Positions 53,393 through 64,000 of a DNA stretch of 64,000 nucleotides are shown piece by piece (positions within the stretch are counted from its first letter, which is position 1; every line of letters starts with the position of its first letter). The DNA is taken from contig JABCPU010000156.1 of the NCBI GenBank assembly GCA_016800925.1, positions 1-64,000 on the forward strand, in the 5' to 3' direction. Made by a program: the position numbers and the translations under genes. This DNA comes from Suillus spraguei (Eukaryota; Basidiomycota; Agaricomycetes; Boletales; Suillaceae). The notes below the pieces were generated by a model, which saw only the letters and a list, made by a program, of their open reading frames with translations, made no database searches and had not been told where the DNA came from.

Positions 53393-53543
53393 GCATAATT
53401 AAATTATTCATGGCATGGACTACAATCTATTCGATTCTTTCATCGTTCGCGAAACACATAAGCCCAAGCTCAGAAGTTTACAGGCCACGGCTATAGTAAA
53501 CTATCCAAGTTACCAAGCATAGCCTACATCATTAATCCCAGTT

Positions 53544-56010
53544 TCACATCGCATCATCACAACCGTAGTCAACTTGATCAGAGAGGGGCGGCCTATCAGT
53601 AAAACTTTCCAACTCTTCTTGGTCAGATATCTTCGTCTTTGCAAAACGAATATTAATCATGCCTGCACGGCGTAGGTTGGCCTCCGTCGGATGCTCCACA
53701 TCTTCCAGAACTTCATTGACAGAGGCTGAATGATGACCCAGCCACAAGAGTTGCAATGCACCTGTACTCTTGATGGCAACCTGACTATTGCTGGATATGT
53801 TACCCGCTCTTGTCATGGATAGAGCCAATGCCATCATGATTGCCGACGCAGATATCGCAAAGGATAGCTGAAGTGACTCATCTTTTCGATAAATTGCCAC
53901 AGCGTAGATATCATCGCAAACTCACAGGAAGAATATTGATCTGCAACACGGTTCATCAGTCAAATGGAAAAATCTGTGTAGTTCACACTCACATTAAGGC
54001 GTAGGCCAACTATATCCTCATTGACATAGGCTGTTCCATTCCCAGGTTGAAAACCCCCATTGGATAAGCCTATTTTCCCCGCTAGACATGCGGCACAGCA
54101 CAAGTATAAGTGATAATGGGACAATGCTTGCAAAAGTAACGCCTACTTACATATCCAGATAATTTGTGCGGCTACTCGCGCAATAGCAGCTTCTAGTTGA
54201 TCAGGGCTCAAAATGACAGCAGGAACAGGAAGACCCCACAGCGAGTATTGGTCATATTCGGCCGTGAGATTCAAGCCTACCAATGACATGATAAACCTAT
54301 AAAATCGAAGCATAGGTAAGGCATTGCAGCACAGGAGCAAAGGCAAGGTTTTAACTCATCCGCCATCGAAGGTTCGTAACCTCCACTAAATGTAACCCCA
54401 CTGCCGACTGATCTCGTAGTCAGAGCATCACCAATCTTGGGTATGCAGTACATCATCAAACTATCTTGACTCCTCAAATCGAGCTTCAACACACCTGGGA
54501 TTGCCAATCATTAGATATCCACTGGTTAACTTCTCCCCATTGCTTGGATGATTGCGAGGTAGAAGCGGGATTCTGCAGAGTGTTGGTTTGCATGTCAAGA
54601 ACCGCTTCTGCGCTCACGGCCGACAGCGAGCATTGTATAAAATAGGCGTCAAGGATTCCCGCTGCAAAATATCTGTGTTATCATGGAAGTATTAAAAACA
54701 AGCTCACACACAAGAGTTGTTCATTTCCCAAGGTACCGGTACGGCAAACATCTCTTGCACTGAGGGATCGATGTCTAATAGTGTGGAAACAACAAAGACA
54801 ATGCCAATCTGGTTTATAAGATTGTTGGTCTGATGTGAGATAATTGTCAGCTGCACAGTACTCATGGCATCCACATATGATTTCGGAGAGGCCTCACCAC
54901 GCTAGCACTTGGGGTAATAGGAGCGGCAGAAATTACTTGTATCTGGTCTGACCCTATGAACATTTCTAAGCACGAAGAAACTCATTCAAAACTGAGATGA
55001 CGAACAGGGAACATATACTCGAAAACAGAGAAAAGCTTCATCGCCAATCGAAGAATTTGCTACGATCATCGGATTACTTGAGGTGTAATCCACAGAGTAC
55101 GATATATTGGGGAGTAGCCCGCAAGACGAGGTTATCGTCGTTGCATTCACGGTTGCATTTCCCACTATAGCATTTGTTTGTGGGGTGTCATAGACTGTAG
55201 TGTTGGACAATCCGGCAGAGACCACTCCAGGCAATTGATTGATAACTGGTAAGGATGCAGTAATGGCTGGCCAGTTCACGTCATATATGGGGGAGTAGGT
55301 TGCACTGTCAGCTAAACTTGATAAGTTTTTTGGCCATGCTAGTATTGTTGGCACAGAAGTCGTCATAGAAGCATTGAATGTTTGTAGTTGTAGGAGAGTG
55401 GAAGAGGTGACGTGTAGTACGGAAATGCTTGCAAGGTAAATTGTCACAGCAGAAGTCATCCACCATGAAGCGGGGATGTCGATTTGTTGCCGGACACCGT
55501 TGAGTGCAGAGCCGAGGCCTGCCCATGCACCAGAGATATCGTGAATGGCAGTTAATGTCTGATTGCGAACTAGCATTCTTGATACCGCAAGCCGTTGGGT
55601 GAGGAAGAGCAGAACGGCCGTGTAAATCTAGATTAAGCCCTTTGATTGGTATAGCTATCAGCTGAAGGAGTGCACGTACTGTGTAAAATGCTTGCAGTGA
55701 AGCACTCAGTACCACAGGCCAAAAATCGTCGTTCATTGGTGTGAATGGGAGGATCACACGATGTTCCCAATGAAAGATATAAAAGATAACAAGGACGATG
55801 TGTATCACAACTAGTATGGCATGCAGCATGTAACATGTGCCAGCAGAGGATGATCCATTGAGTGTATTTCCTGAGAGCTTCTTCGGGTGAGACTTCCGGG
55901 ACACTGGAGTTGTAGCTGTTAGCATGCAACACCAATTGACGTGATAATAACATACCGAACCAAGCCTTTGACCACTGAATAGCAGGATGTTTGTCGTCTG
56001 TCGTTGACAT
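53544..56010 (-). CDS. Large membrane protein, Agaricomycete family of unknown role
   Basis: Starts MSTTDDKHPAIQWSKAWF (ATG at 56010). Pieces in order: SPEEALRKYTQWIILCWHML, IHIVLVIFYIFHWEHRVILP, FWPVVLSASLQAFYT, then LLFLTQRLAVSRMLVRNQTL, TAIHDISGAWAGLGSALNGV, ASWWMTSAVTIYLASISVLH, a roughly 170-residue lumenal loop with many N-x-S/T sites (VGNATVNATTITSSCGLLPN, ISYSVDYTSSNPMIV), further short exons and a C-terminal part LSFAISASAIMMALALSM, ALQLLWLGHHSASVNEVLED and VEHPTEANLRRAGMI, then stop. At least eight exons; several membrane spans. I know similar multicopy proteins in mushrooms but no function. Confidence 0.75.
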
Positions 56011-56964
56011 GAACCCACGTGTTGAATGGATCCAGTAGCGTTACCGGGGAGGAATTTAGAGGAGGTGGTGTGGTACTATTGGTGGTAAAATGAATGGATC
56101 GACATCCATCAGCTTATATCTAAAACTGCCCTGTATCGCATGTAGTACAGAGATATGGGAACTGCTGGTTGGGAAAAGGACTCAGCAGTGGGAACGATCG
56201 AGTACCATATATCAAGGGCGGCCGATGGACTGATCATCTTCACGGTGGCCTACCCAACATCGAATCAGTAATGTGAGACTGTGGGTACTGTCATTATATA
56301 TAACAGTGACCAACAGTGGCCTGTTCAAATGCACGGGAGCAACCATAATGCTCACAGCATGGAAAAGTCAGAATGAACTCTTTTGAGTTCAAACCCTTTA
56401 GTCGGAGGTCTCAGGCGTGAATTCCGCAATAACTTGAAACCACCAAGGGATTTGTAGCTGTTATGAATCGGGACCTAACAGCTCGACCACTTTTTAAGAA
56501 GATGGAAACTACTGATTGTGTGGATAACTCAGGCTGGTGGGAAGACTTCCCACCAGCAAGTCGAGCGCGGTTGATGGGCATTCCGACGCTGATCACATTC
56601 GTGGCGGACTACCCAACCGGGTAAGTAAAGACTGCGCTGGCTAGCGCAATAAAAACCTGTTCAAGAACGTATCATATGCAAATGGCTGCCAGCGGCTAGC
56701 AACTTTCACCAGCTTGCTTATCTTTGGATTTACTGTCAAGATGGCTGCTCAAGGCCGCTCATATAGAAACAGTCGCTTCCGAAGGCAGAATTTCCCTAGA
56801 GATGCTTACAGCGCATGATCAGTCGTTCGCCATCCACATGCCGAGTGCCACACCTTTTAACGTAGTTATAACTTAGCTCTCACACGAACAGACGCACGTG
56901 ACGCCATTCTCTCCAGCGGCCTCGACATTCGTCCAGTGTAACACAAAGTTAAACTCCTCCATTG
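56011..56964. other. Intergenic with a weak internal duplication
   Basis: No gene recognised. Around 56193-56268 and 56560-56625 two diverged segments share GTCGAG/GATCGAG, GATGG(G/A)C, CTGATCA and GGCGGACTACCCAAC/GTGGCCTACCCAAC. Confidence 0.35.
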
Positions 56965-57470
56965 ATGTCAACAATCACCACTCGTTTAAACCTCGCAAAC
57001 GAAATCTATACATTAGTCAACATTTCCAGCTCATCAAACAATACCAACAAACGCTATATCGGGCACTGCTCGCCCGCAGCATCAACTTCACAACTCTTCT
57101 CAGCCGTTACCAGGTCCTGGGTCGCGAGCCGCCGTACAGACTCAGGACTACTCGCCCGCGAATATCGAGCACTGACGAGCACATGTCTTCCTCTGAGTTG
57201 TATTTACTCACATGAGAGTGAGAGCGCTCGTGGAGTCGTGGTAACACTGCCTTCATCAGCGAGCACCCGATTGGTGTTTAGAAGGTATTGGCTATTCAAT
57301 TATCGCAATAGTCAGCCACTGACATATACTTGTAGGTGGAGGTGGAGTCGCAGTTGGTGGGCAGCCCATGCCCGAGTGTGCTGAGTTTAGCGACAACTTG
57401 AAGGTCGTCGGAGAAACGCCGAAGGTTCAAGGCACGTCTCGTGCTATAGATAACTTATTTCCTTTATAGG
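56965..57470 (+). CDS. Possible small gene, unknown
   Basis: ATG at 56965 gives STITTRLNLANEIYTLVNIS and SQLFSAVTRSWVASRRTDSG. After a likely intron ending ACTTGTAG at about 57335, another frame reads GGGGVAVGGQPMPECAEFSD and NLKVVGETPKVQGTSRAIDN. Composition is coding-like but exon joints and the end are unclear. No family recognised. Confidence 0.35.
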
Positions 57471-57881
57471 TTATCGACAAGGCAAAAATGGGGAGTCACA
57501 TGAGAAAGGGAAGAGAGAGCCGGGAAAGCGGCTGTCTCGGGGAAGACCAACGCGCGAGCAGCTCATAATTGAGGAAGGGTGATAATTCCATGACGAGTAG
57601 ACTAGCTGGACATTATCCTGTGTGTCATGATGTACGATGGAGTTGTAGCATGCGTCGTAACCAACACATCTTTATGCCGTGACAGTAACTAGAGCCTAGA
57701 GGAATGAAGTCACTGACACCAGTTGGTTACACAAACAGCCCGAACAACCAAAGCCTATACATGCATTTGATACAAAAACTACAGATGCAGGCCAGGAGTA
57801 AAATAAAGTTAGTACAGCTGATTGCCGCGCTCACAACATGAATAGATAAAGTCAACACCTGCTGTGGAATTCCACCGACGA
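57471..57881. other. Intergenic, no gene seen
   Basis: About 410 bp with no coding signal. The right part is the 3' untranslated region of the H2A.Z gene, with AT-rich text such as AAAATAAAG near 57800. Confidence 0.4.
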
Positions 57882-58450
57882 CTACTGCTGTTGTCCCTCG
57901 AGCTTCTTCTTGCCTGAAGCAGCTGTCAAGCTCTTGTGGATAAATGGCAATACACCTCCTCCAGCGATTGTTGCGCGAACAAGGATATCGAGTTCTTCAT
58001 CTCCTCGGATGGCAAGTTGTAAATGCCGGGGTGTTATACGCTTGACGCGCAGGTCCTTTGATGCATTTCCTGGCAACAAGTGTAAGAAAGAGCGTCTTCG
58101 ATCCGGATTGACTTACTCACCAGCAAGTTCAAGCACTTCAGCAGTGAGATACTCCAATATGGCACTGGTATAGACAGCGGCCTTCGCTCCAATACGCACA
58201 TTGTGCTGCGTACGCTGCTTCAGGTAACGATGAATACGACCGACGGGAAACTACAAGGAGGGTGAAGAAAAAGGGGCTATATCAGGAAAACCGATCAACG
58301 GAAGATACACTCAAGACGGACCTGGAGACCAGCTTTCTGACTACGAGTCTGTATGGTTCTTGGTGTCGCGGTTGTACCGGATCCTGCAACCCCTCCTGCT
58401 TGAGTGGGCGCGCCAGACTTGGACTTCCCTCCGGTAGATTTGGGTGCCAT
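57882..58450 (-). CDS. HTZ1: Histone H2A.Z
   Basis: Variant histone placed by SWR1-type remodellers at promoters. Three exons: 58450-58322 ([20 protein letters not shown], ending KAGLQ), 58250-58121 ([40 protein letters not shown]) and 58069-57882 ([47 protein letters not shown]). The introns are GTCCGT...TTGTAG and GTGAGT...GCCAG, and the phases add up to 148 aa. The variant marks are clear: [16 protein letters not shown] and [16 protein letters not shown] in place of the canonical H2A docking text. The basic N-tail offers acetylatable lysines. It diverges from the Rtt106-like gene. Confidence 0.97.
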
Positions 58451-58938
58451 GAATGAGGGAGTATAATGTTTTACTCAAGAAAGGTCTTATGCACGCTATG
58501 GGCGGTCAACTAGGATTACAGCATGGCTACAACGAAAGATGGATAACTTACCAGAAAGTAGAACGGTGTGCGTCACGTTGATGTAGCCACGAAGAGTTTG
58601 AGGGGTGTGGTCACTCAGACTATTTGAGGTGAAAAACGAGTCAGCAGTGATCAGAAATGCAGTCAACAAGGACGCGAAGGGTGTTATGATGGCAGTAAGA
58701 GGGAGAGTCGCGTCTTTGTTTAGGGTCGGCAATTCGGTGTTGTTGAATGAGAACGTTTCTATTTTCGGCCTTATTTGTGACGCGTGCAGTCATGTGACTT
58801 GAGCCCACGATGCCCTAGCCCACTGAAAGTTGGCTTCAGCAACTTGTGACTGGAGTCTGCGTAGTAGCTTTCTCACTTCGTGGAACATTATTCCAGGTAG
58901 GAATTAACATCTAGCAGGTATGATCGCTAATATATATA
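58451..58938. promoter_or_regulatory. Divergent promoter region between H2A.Z and Rtt106-like genes
   Basis: 488 bp between opposite starts. A minus-strand frame (about 58732-58496: LPLTAIITPFASLLTAFLIT, HTPQTLRGYINVTHTVLLS) has a hydrophobic stretch and could be a small membrane protein gene, but it lacks an ATG at its edge. TATATATAATG lies directly at the Rtt106-like start. Confidence 0.4.
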
Positions 58939-60501
58939 ATGTATAAAGATCTCGTGATGAGTTCGAGCACTCCATACTTAGACGCATTGTCCAAACACTT
59001 TCCACCGGAATGCTCATCCATCATAGACTCCCTGAGTTCCGAGCAAGCTCGTTCTGCTGTGGACACGATACTTTCATTTGCATCTGGCGGTGAATGTCCT
59101 ACAGACATGTCGGCCCTCGGTCAACTAGGGTGGGGACGAGATCAACCTGCCGCCATAAGGGCGATTCAAGACTTGACTGTACAGAAAAGCACAAAACGCG
59201 GGCGAGCAGCCAGCACTGATGAAGAAGACGTCGGGTCAAATTCCAAACGCCTAAAAACTACGGATGTACCTGAGAATGATCAGCCCATTTTTACACTCCC
59301 TTCAATATCTACGACCTCGCCCGTTCGTAAAAAGGTTGACATTACGATCCACGAGAAAACGATACGCTTTGTAAATCCTTCATCTCGTGCGGTGGAGGCT
59401 TCAATCCCAATTTCTAGTATTTCACGAGCATTCCTGGTACCAACACGCGGAAAAACAAAGCAGCACTGGACAGTCGTCATGCTATCCAGTGACGTACCTG
59501 GAAAGGGTAAGGCCACAACTTCTAATCCACACCAAATAATATTTGGACTTGACGCTATATGCGCCTCTCAATTTGACACTACCTCCTACTCCGACCCCTC
59601 CACTCCATCCACGTCGACAGTTGCGAAAGGGGAAGAGACGCTCTTCATCCTACACAAGTTTCTGACATATCTCCCTGTTTCTTTTCTCGAGGCCTCAGCA
59701 ACTATATTTCGCAGCGCGTGTGCCACTCCTAAATCGGGACACTGCGCAGCGGGTATTGATGCCTATTTTGCCGCCAAACCTGGAACTCTATGGTTTTTCG
59801 ATTCAGGAATTCTCTGGGGAGAGAGCAAACCATGCGAATTCTGGGCTGTTGGTGATCTCGTCCAAAAAGACGGTGTTCGCTTGATCAGTGCCACCGGTCG
59901 CACATGTTCCGTTATCCTAGGGAGGAAGATATCGTCGTCTTCTGAAGAGCACAACGATAAAGAGAATGCAGAGGGAGATATTATCGAGACGGAATTTTCC
60001 ATGGTGGACGGTAGAGAACAAGACCCCATCAATGCGTGGGCGAGGCAGCGGAAACACCTGTTTGGCAAAGTTTCCGCTCCACCTCTCTCCAAAACCACAA
60101 GTGGTAAGAAAGCAACGACTGAGGAGGGACCATCTATTGGCGGAAACACTGCTACCAATGGTCCCGCATGGGATGACTCGGACTCGGACGATGACGACTA
60201 CGAGATTGCATCGTCGGAAGATATTGATAATAGCAGTTCATCAGATTCAGAAGCGAGCGACGTCGGAAGTGGTAGCCAACCTGATGATGGTTCGGAGGAC
60301 GAAGACAACCGTGGAAATGATGCCAACGGCGAAGAGAGTGGCGAGGAATCAGAGGAAGAGCTCCAAGAAGCACATCATCCTCTCTTGCGACCAGGTGCTA
60401 TGCCTCGAATGTCTAAAGCGACCATCAATGCAGTTGTAGATATGGTAAATGAGGATTTGATGGGGGGCAGCGAGGAAGAAGATGAACTCGATGACTCATA
60501 G
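58939..60501 (+). CDS. Rtt106-like histone chaperone
   Basis: 520 aa, single exon, starting MYKDLVMSSSTPYLDALSK; a start at the second ATG (58957) is equally possible. Rtt106 proteins bind H3-H4 through two pleckstrin-homology modules and deposit them behind replication forks and at silent chromatin. The N-terminal quarter is helical with a bipartite basic patch (STKRGRAAST, SKRLKTT). The first PH-like region spans about 130-260 (KTIRFVNPSSRAVEASIPIS, KQHWTVVMLSSDVPGKGK). The second, about 270-350, has the family hallmark IDAYFAAKPGTLWFFDSGIL, then FWAVGDLVQKDGV and LISATGRTCSVILG. The C-terminal third is a long acidic Ser/Asp/Glu tail (DDSDSDDDDYEIASSEDIDN), usual for histone chaperones. No breaks. 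Confidence 0.85.
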   Translation: MYKDLVMSSSTPYLDALSKHFPPECSSIIDSLSSEQARSAVDTILSFASGGECPTDMSALGQLGWGRDQPAAIRAIQDLTVQKSTKRGRAASTDEEDVGSNSKRLKTTDVPENDQPIFTLPSISTTSPVRKKVDITIHEKTIRFVNPSSRAVEASIPISSISRAFLVPTRGKTKQHWTVVMLSSDVPGKGKATTSNPHQIIFGLDAICASQFDTTSYSDPSTPSTSTVAKGEETLFILHKFLTYLPVSFLEASATIFRSACATPKSGHCAAGIDAYFAAKPGTLWFFDSGILWGESKPCEFWAVGDLVQKDGVRLISATGRTCSVILGRKISSSSEEHNDKENAEGDIIETEFSMVDGREQDPINAWARQRKHLFGKVSAPPLSKTTSGKKATTEEGPSIGGNTATNGPAWDDSDSDDDDYEIASSEDIDNSSSSDSEASDVGSGSQPDDGSEDEDNRGNDANGEESGEESEEELQEAHHPLLRPGAMPRMSKATINAVVDMVNEDLMGGSEEEDELDDS

Positions 60502-60900
60502 CTAGAACGAATGCATCGAGGTACTTTGCTTCAGTGCCAGTATAATCACTCCTCATTATCGATTCGCTCTCTTCGGTCGGCGGTGAGCATTGTAACATAT
60601 ATCAGCATTTAACTTGTCCGCATAAGTGTCTCGAGTCTTGCTCGAAAGTTAGTTTGATACGTAAGTAGCGCATTCCATTATAATATCATACGACAACACA
60701 TTAGTCCAACACACGATTTAACTCTAGAGTCTAGTGCTAATGTATGCAGATAATTTGACCCCCCACCACACTACACACTAAGGAAACAGTTAAGAGGAGA
60801 GTCATGAAGAATCGGATGAGCTAACGAAAGATACGGATAAAATCAAAAGTTCGTTTCCTTAATGTCGACTGTCCGTGTTCTGAATAGGAATAAAGCAAAC
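60502..60900. other. Intergenic, no gene seen
   Basis: 3' region of the Rtt106-like gene and downstream spacer, AT-rich from 60660 on. No motif I can support. Confidence 0.4.
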
Positions 60901-61225
60901 TTAGACCATGGAACGAGCACGCCATCCGGCAACTATTGTAGTGATGAGGACTGACAGTAGCAGTGGGAGGTGGTAGCTGTGACAATGATGGGGTGCTCGT
61001 GGGGTGCTTTGTGCTGCTCTACTGTGTTGCTGGCTAGTATGAGTCGAGATGAACTTGTAGCTGGCTACTTCTTTCCTGTATGATAGTTCCGTTGCGCGAA
61101 AGAGAGACTGTAATAAATAAGAACAATTGAGGGAAAGCACATACAAGCTTGGCTGATGTGGATGAGACTTCGACCACAGGTGGCTCTCGCAATTCGATGT
61201 CTGATCTATCTCGCCTACGCATCAT
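60901..61225 (-). CDS. Small unknown gene, left member of a tandem pair
   Basis: The N-terminal exon from 61225 reads MMRRRDRSDIELREPPVVEV, then SSTSAK. After a probable intron a second frame reads TELSYRKEVASYKFISTHTS and ends with a hydrophobic stretch LPLLLSVLITTIVAGW. The right member at 61.8-62.2 kb has the same layout. A short secreted or membrane protein is possible. Family unknown. Confidence 0.4.
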
Positions 61226-61768
61226 ACCAGTTCGAGAGGTCGGGATCAGGGTCGGGTATCGCGCTCAGTTGCTGTATTATGCGACTGTAACTTGAAGCGG
61301 TGGCGGCGTAGGAAGATCGGTGAGCGAATGACCAGTGTGTGAAGCTTTGAAGAGGCTCGGACTAGGGATGAGGGACGAGAACGAAGACTTCACATTGGGT
61401 CAAAAGACTACTCAACAATATTCGACGGTGAGAGGTATTAATATGCTGATTAAGACGGAGAATCAAAGGAAAACGTGTCTGAAGCATGTATCGAAGAGTG
61501 ATTGCGTATGTAAAAGAAAAGGATGAGTACGTACGAGAGTGACGTCGATAGTCATATCTTGACACAGTGTGCGTTGACTGTGTGGCATAGAGGACTATAA
61601 TATATTGGTTAAATACACTGTTATATGAATGACAGATCGCTGGCATCAACAACCTGAGGACACGGTACATTGTCAAAAGCCGTCGAGACAAGAACTGACT
61701 ACCAACTACATACTGGGTTGCAATTAATATATCACGAAGCGTGCCACATAGGAATATCCAAAATGCAC

Positions 61769-62171
61769 TTAATGTTGACCGTCTGTGTGTTGGAAAGAGA
61801 CGCAGCTAATCCAGAGTAAGAATCGAGTCCAGCATCCGGCCTGAGTTATGATTATATCAGGATGTGACGACGTGTTAGTCGCCACCGTGGTGGCGACGGC
61901 TGTAGGAAGTCCCTTGGGTGCCATAGCGGTGGGGAGTGGTTGCTGCGACGCCGATACTGCACTCTGTAATCTTCCAGCGGGTATAACATATGTATTGGGA
62001 GGTCGAGAGGAGCCGACAGCTGTCTTCTTTCTTGCGTGATAGTTCCTCTGTACAAAAGTCAGTGATAAAGAATAAATGAAAGTGGAAAAAAGGTACAGGC
62101 TTTCCCGCTGTGCACGGGACATCGACTACTAGTATTGGTGGCTCTCGCGACTGATTTCGTCTGCGTAGCAT
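61769..62171 (-). CDS. Small unknown gene, right member of a tandem pair
   Basis: ATG at 62171: MLRRRNQSREPPILVVDVP, then CTAGK and a short intron-like gap. It continues in a frame with QRNYHARKKTAVGSSRPPNT and ASQQPLPTAMAPKGLPTAVA. It corresponds to the left copy at MxRRRxxS..REPP and at (N/S)Y(H/R). Upstream, CGCGCTCAGTTGCTGTAT (about 61260 and 62228) and GACTGTGTG(A/G)C(A/C)TAGAGGACT (about 61576 and 62306) are shared. Coding status is uncertain. Confidence 0.4.
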
Positions 62172-62360
62172 GCCAGACACTAGGTTTCGAGCCCAGATGA
62201 GAGGGCGTGATCGGGATTGAGTTTCGCGCTCAGTTGCTGTATGCGGCCTGGCGCCGCGACGATGTAAGAAGGTCGGTAAGCGACCAAGCAGGATGCGTCG
62301 ACTGTGTGACCTAGAGGACTGACATATTGGTCAAGCGCACTGCTCTTTTAACAACAGAGA

Positions 62361-63613
62361 TCACACAGGTACATTGTCAAAAAATCCTTTTGGAATGCGG
62401 CGGCTTGGATCTTCGGCGATCTCTGGGACTTCTCGTGGTCGACGCGGTGTAGCATCAGCCTGGGATGTAGTCAAGAGCGATAAATTTTTCCAAAAACATA
62501 TCACATACATCCGGATTGAACACTAGAACTGGTTTGTTGGCAGCATCCTGTAATGAACAATGATTAGCGTCCGAAGATTCTGAGACCACCTGAGAGGTTG
62601 AGTGAGCTGGTTATCAAGAGGATGGCATTGAAGTCGAAGCTTACATCATCATTATCTAGAAGCTTAAGCTTAAGGCCAGCTTCTTTGACGATAGCAGAAG
62701 TATCCCATGTGTACAGGTAGCCATTAGGACAGCTAGTGGCAATAAACCTTCCATCTGCAGAAGAGGTCGCGGAGTTCATGTGGTCTTCATGGTAAAGTGG
62801 TGTTCCAATGGGTTCATTGGTTTCAGTATTCCATAGTTGTGCTGTCTTATCGTAGGATGATGTGCTTGCGAAGATGCGCTCACCGGGAGATAGTGAAAGG
62901 GTATAGATGTAGTTCCGCCTATTCCAATGCTCCATGATAGCTGTTTGCGACCACGTGGTTGTGTTGAATTTCGTGATCCCGGATCCCCCAGCGATGAGTG
63001 TTTTTCCATCCGAGGTCCATGCCAGGCAAGTCAAAACGCCCTTGAATGTTTTGAGCAATTTGCCTGTATTGGCGTCCCAGATTTTCAGCCCCATCAACCC
63101 GCCTGTGGCAATCATCTTGGTATTGGGTGAGTAGCAAACTGCCCACACGAATCTCCCCGCCTTGATTGGTCCCAAGGAGGTTTTTCCGTTCTTGACATCC
63201 CATATTCTGAACGTCTCATCCCAGGATCCGCTCACCACTTGCTCTCCGTCTGAACTCCAGCACACAGACTTCACTTCCTTTGTGTGCCCAGCCAATGTTT
63301 TGATAACCTTGCCGGTGTCGACGTTCCACAATTTCACTGCGCCATCCTCACTCCCGGTTGCTACAGTCTTGCCGTTCGGCGACAATACTATGACCTCGAC
63401 CCCTATTTCTTTGTCCTCCCATTCCCCCACGAACTGCATGTCCTTCTCCAAGTCCCAGACTTGAAATGTCCCATTATCCGTGGAATAGATGAGGATCCGT
63501 TGCCCGCAGGGCAGGTGTAGGATGTGGGTGATGCTGTTTTTTACTTTAATCTTTCGGTAAGGCATTGTTGCTAAATTCTCGTGCTTCGCAGAAGCTAGCT
63601 GTTCCATGTCCAT
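62361..63613 (-). CDS. WD40-repeat protein
   Basis: 368 aa from three exons: 63613-62645, 62547-62509 (13 codons, DAANKPVLVFNPD) and 62459-62361. The introns GTAAGC...TTACAG and GTATGT...ATCCCAG keep the frame. Six to seven WD repeats form a beta-propeller scaffold: FQVWDLEKDM, VKLWNVDTGKVIKTLAGHTK, SVCWSSDGEQVVSGSWDETF, RIWDVKNGKTS, GLKIWDANTGKLLKTFKG, TAQLWNTETNEPIGTPLYHE and LYTWDTSA. The tail reads ADATPRRPREVPEIAEDPSR, RIPKGFF, which I associate with a WD40 family expanded in Boletales (inference). Partner and role unknown. Looks functional. Confidence 0.92.
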
Positions 63614-64000
63614 GATTTTAGTTTCTGAATTTACTTCATGGACGCGCGATAATATCAGCTATTACCTTTAACCACCGTACAAATCTATCACTTACTCAGA
63701 ATCCAGATAAAGTTGACTTTCACACAGAAAGACGTGCGGAACGAAATCTGCGACGGAGTGGGCGTTTCGTTCAATGGAGATTCAGGTCAGGAGGGAGGTC
63801 GTTAAAGTGTTCTGTAGGTGCGTTTTACTTGGTTCATCCTCGTGTTTGCTTCACAGCTCTAGCACTGGCTGTGCCGTTTAAGCGCTCACAGCATCGCGAT
63901 CAGATGTGCGCAGAATGATGAATGTGGAATGAAAGCTGCGACGGAATGGGCATTTCGTTCACAAGTCAGGAGGAGGGTCGTTGTGCAAGTCTTGACTCTT
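63614..64000. promoter_or_regulatory. WD40 gene promoter with a direct repeat
   Basis: Upstream DNA of the WD40 gene. Two ~60-bp direct repeats, at about 63739-63805 and 63929-63983, share AACGAAATCTGCGACGG / AATGAAAGCTGCGACGG, GGGC(G/A)TTTCGTTCA, GTCAGGAGG and GGGTCGTT-like words. No gene seen. Confidence 0.5.

Noticed and set aside
58496..58732. Definite small membrane protein gene
   Set aside because: Has a hydrophobic stretch but no ATG at the frame edge and lies in a divergent promoter; kept only as a note there.
1..64000. Bacterial-type operons, ribosome binding sites and terminators
   Set aside because: Spliced genes and transposon types show this is fungal nuclear DNA.

Overview
The window looks like nuclear DNA of a mushroom-forming basidiomycete (Agaricomycetes). 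The host genes are intron-rich with short GT-AG introns (49-65 bp where I could place them exactly). They include an SKN1/KRE6 beta-glucan protein, uroporphyrinogen-III synthase, a mitochondrial tricarboxylate carrier, histone H2A.Z and an Rtt106-type histone chaperone. The repeats (KDZ transposase, chromovirus Gypsy, copia, Tc1-like, hAT) are those of mushroom genomes. The style of the WD40 gene at the right end hints at Boletales, but that is only an inference.

There are two compartments. Positions 1 to about 42.0 kb form a transposon graveyard with almost no intact host gene. In order it holds: copia-type LTR debris; a decayed TET/JBP-like 2OG-Fe(II) dioxygenase (3.3-4.3 kb); a roughly 1.5-kb minisatellite (4.5-6.0 kb); a copia 3' end split by a solo LTR (8.5-9.9 kb); a TCCGGA-rich LTR-like block with short tandem arrays (10-11.3 kb); a minus-strand Gypsy element cut up by nested LTRs (11.5-16.8 kb); many copies of a ~940-bp LTR-like family (A, with relative C); a second Gypsy family (fragment at 22.1-23.0 kb, longer copy at 28.7-33.1 kb) whose ~475-bp LTRs are family B; two Tc1-like elements (23.0-24.2 kb broken, 38.3-40.0 kb with intact transposase); a long broken KDZ transposase (33.1-37.6 kb); and an internally deleted hAT element (40.7-42.0 kb).

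Insertion order can often be read from target-site duplications (TSDs): 5 bp for family B (GTAAG, CCAGT, GGGTC), 4 bp for families A/C (GCGG, TCAG, CCGT, [A/G]CGC), 8 bp for hAT (ACTTATAC) and TA for the Tc1-like elements. Removing the inserts restores reading frames in the copia, Tc1 and KDZ genes.

From 42.1 kb to the end the window is gene-rich. It holds a single-exon gene with an integrase-type HHCC zinc finger (42.1-43.7), SKN1/KRE6 (44.0-46.8), HEM4 (47.1-48.1), a small unknown gene (48.3-48.9), the tricarboxylate carrier (49.1-50.4), an unknown gene (51.0-51.6), a rhodopsin-like 7TM gene fragment (51.6-52.6), a duplicated promoter plus exon 1 of the carrier (53.1-53.4), a large multi-exon membrane protein (53.5-56.0), H2A.Z (57.9-58.5) diverging from an Rtt106-like chaperone (58.9-60.5), a tandemly duplicated small ORF pair (60.9-62.2) and a three-exon WD40 protein (62.4-63.6).

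The most notable theme is a TET/JBP-like oxygenase remnant, a KDZ transposase with a companion ORF, and LTR copies that differ mainly by CpG-type transitions, all in one repeat island. No CRISPR, rRNA or convincing tRNA was seen.
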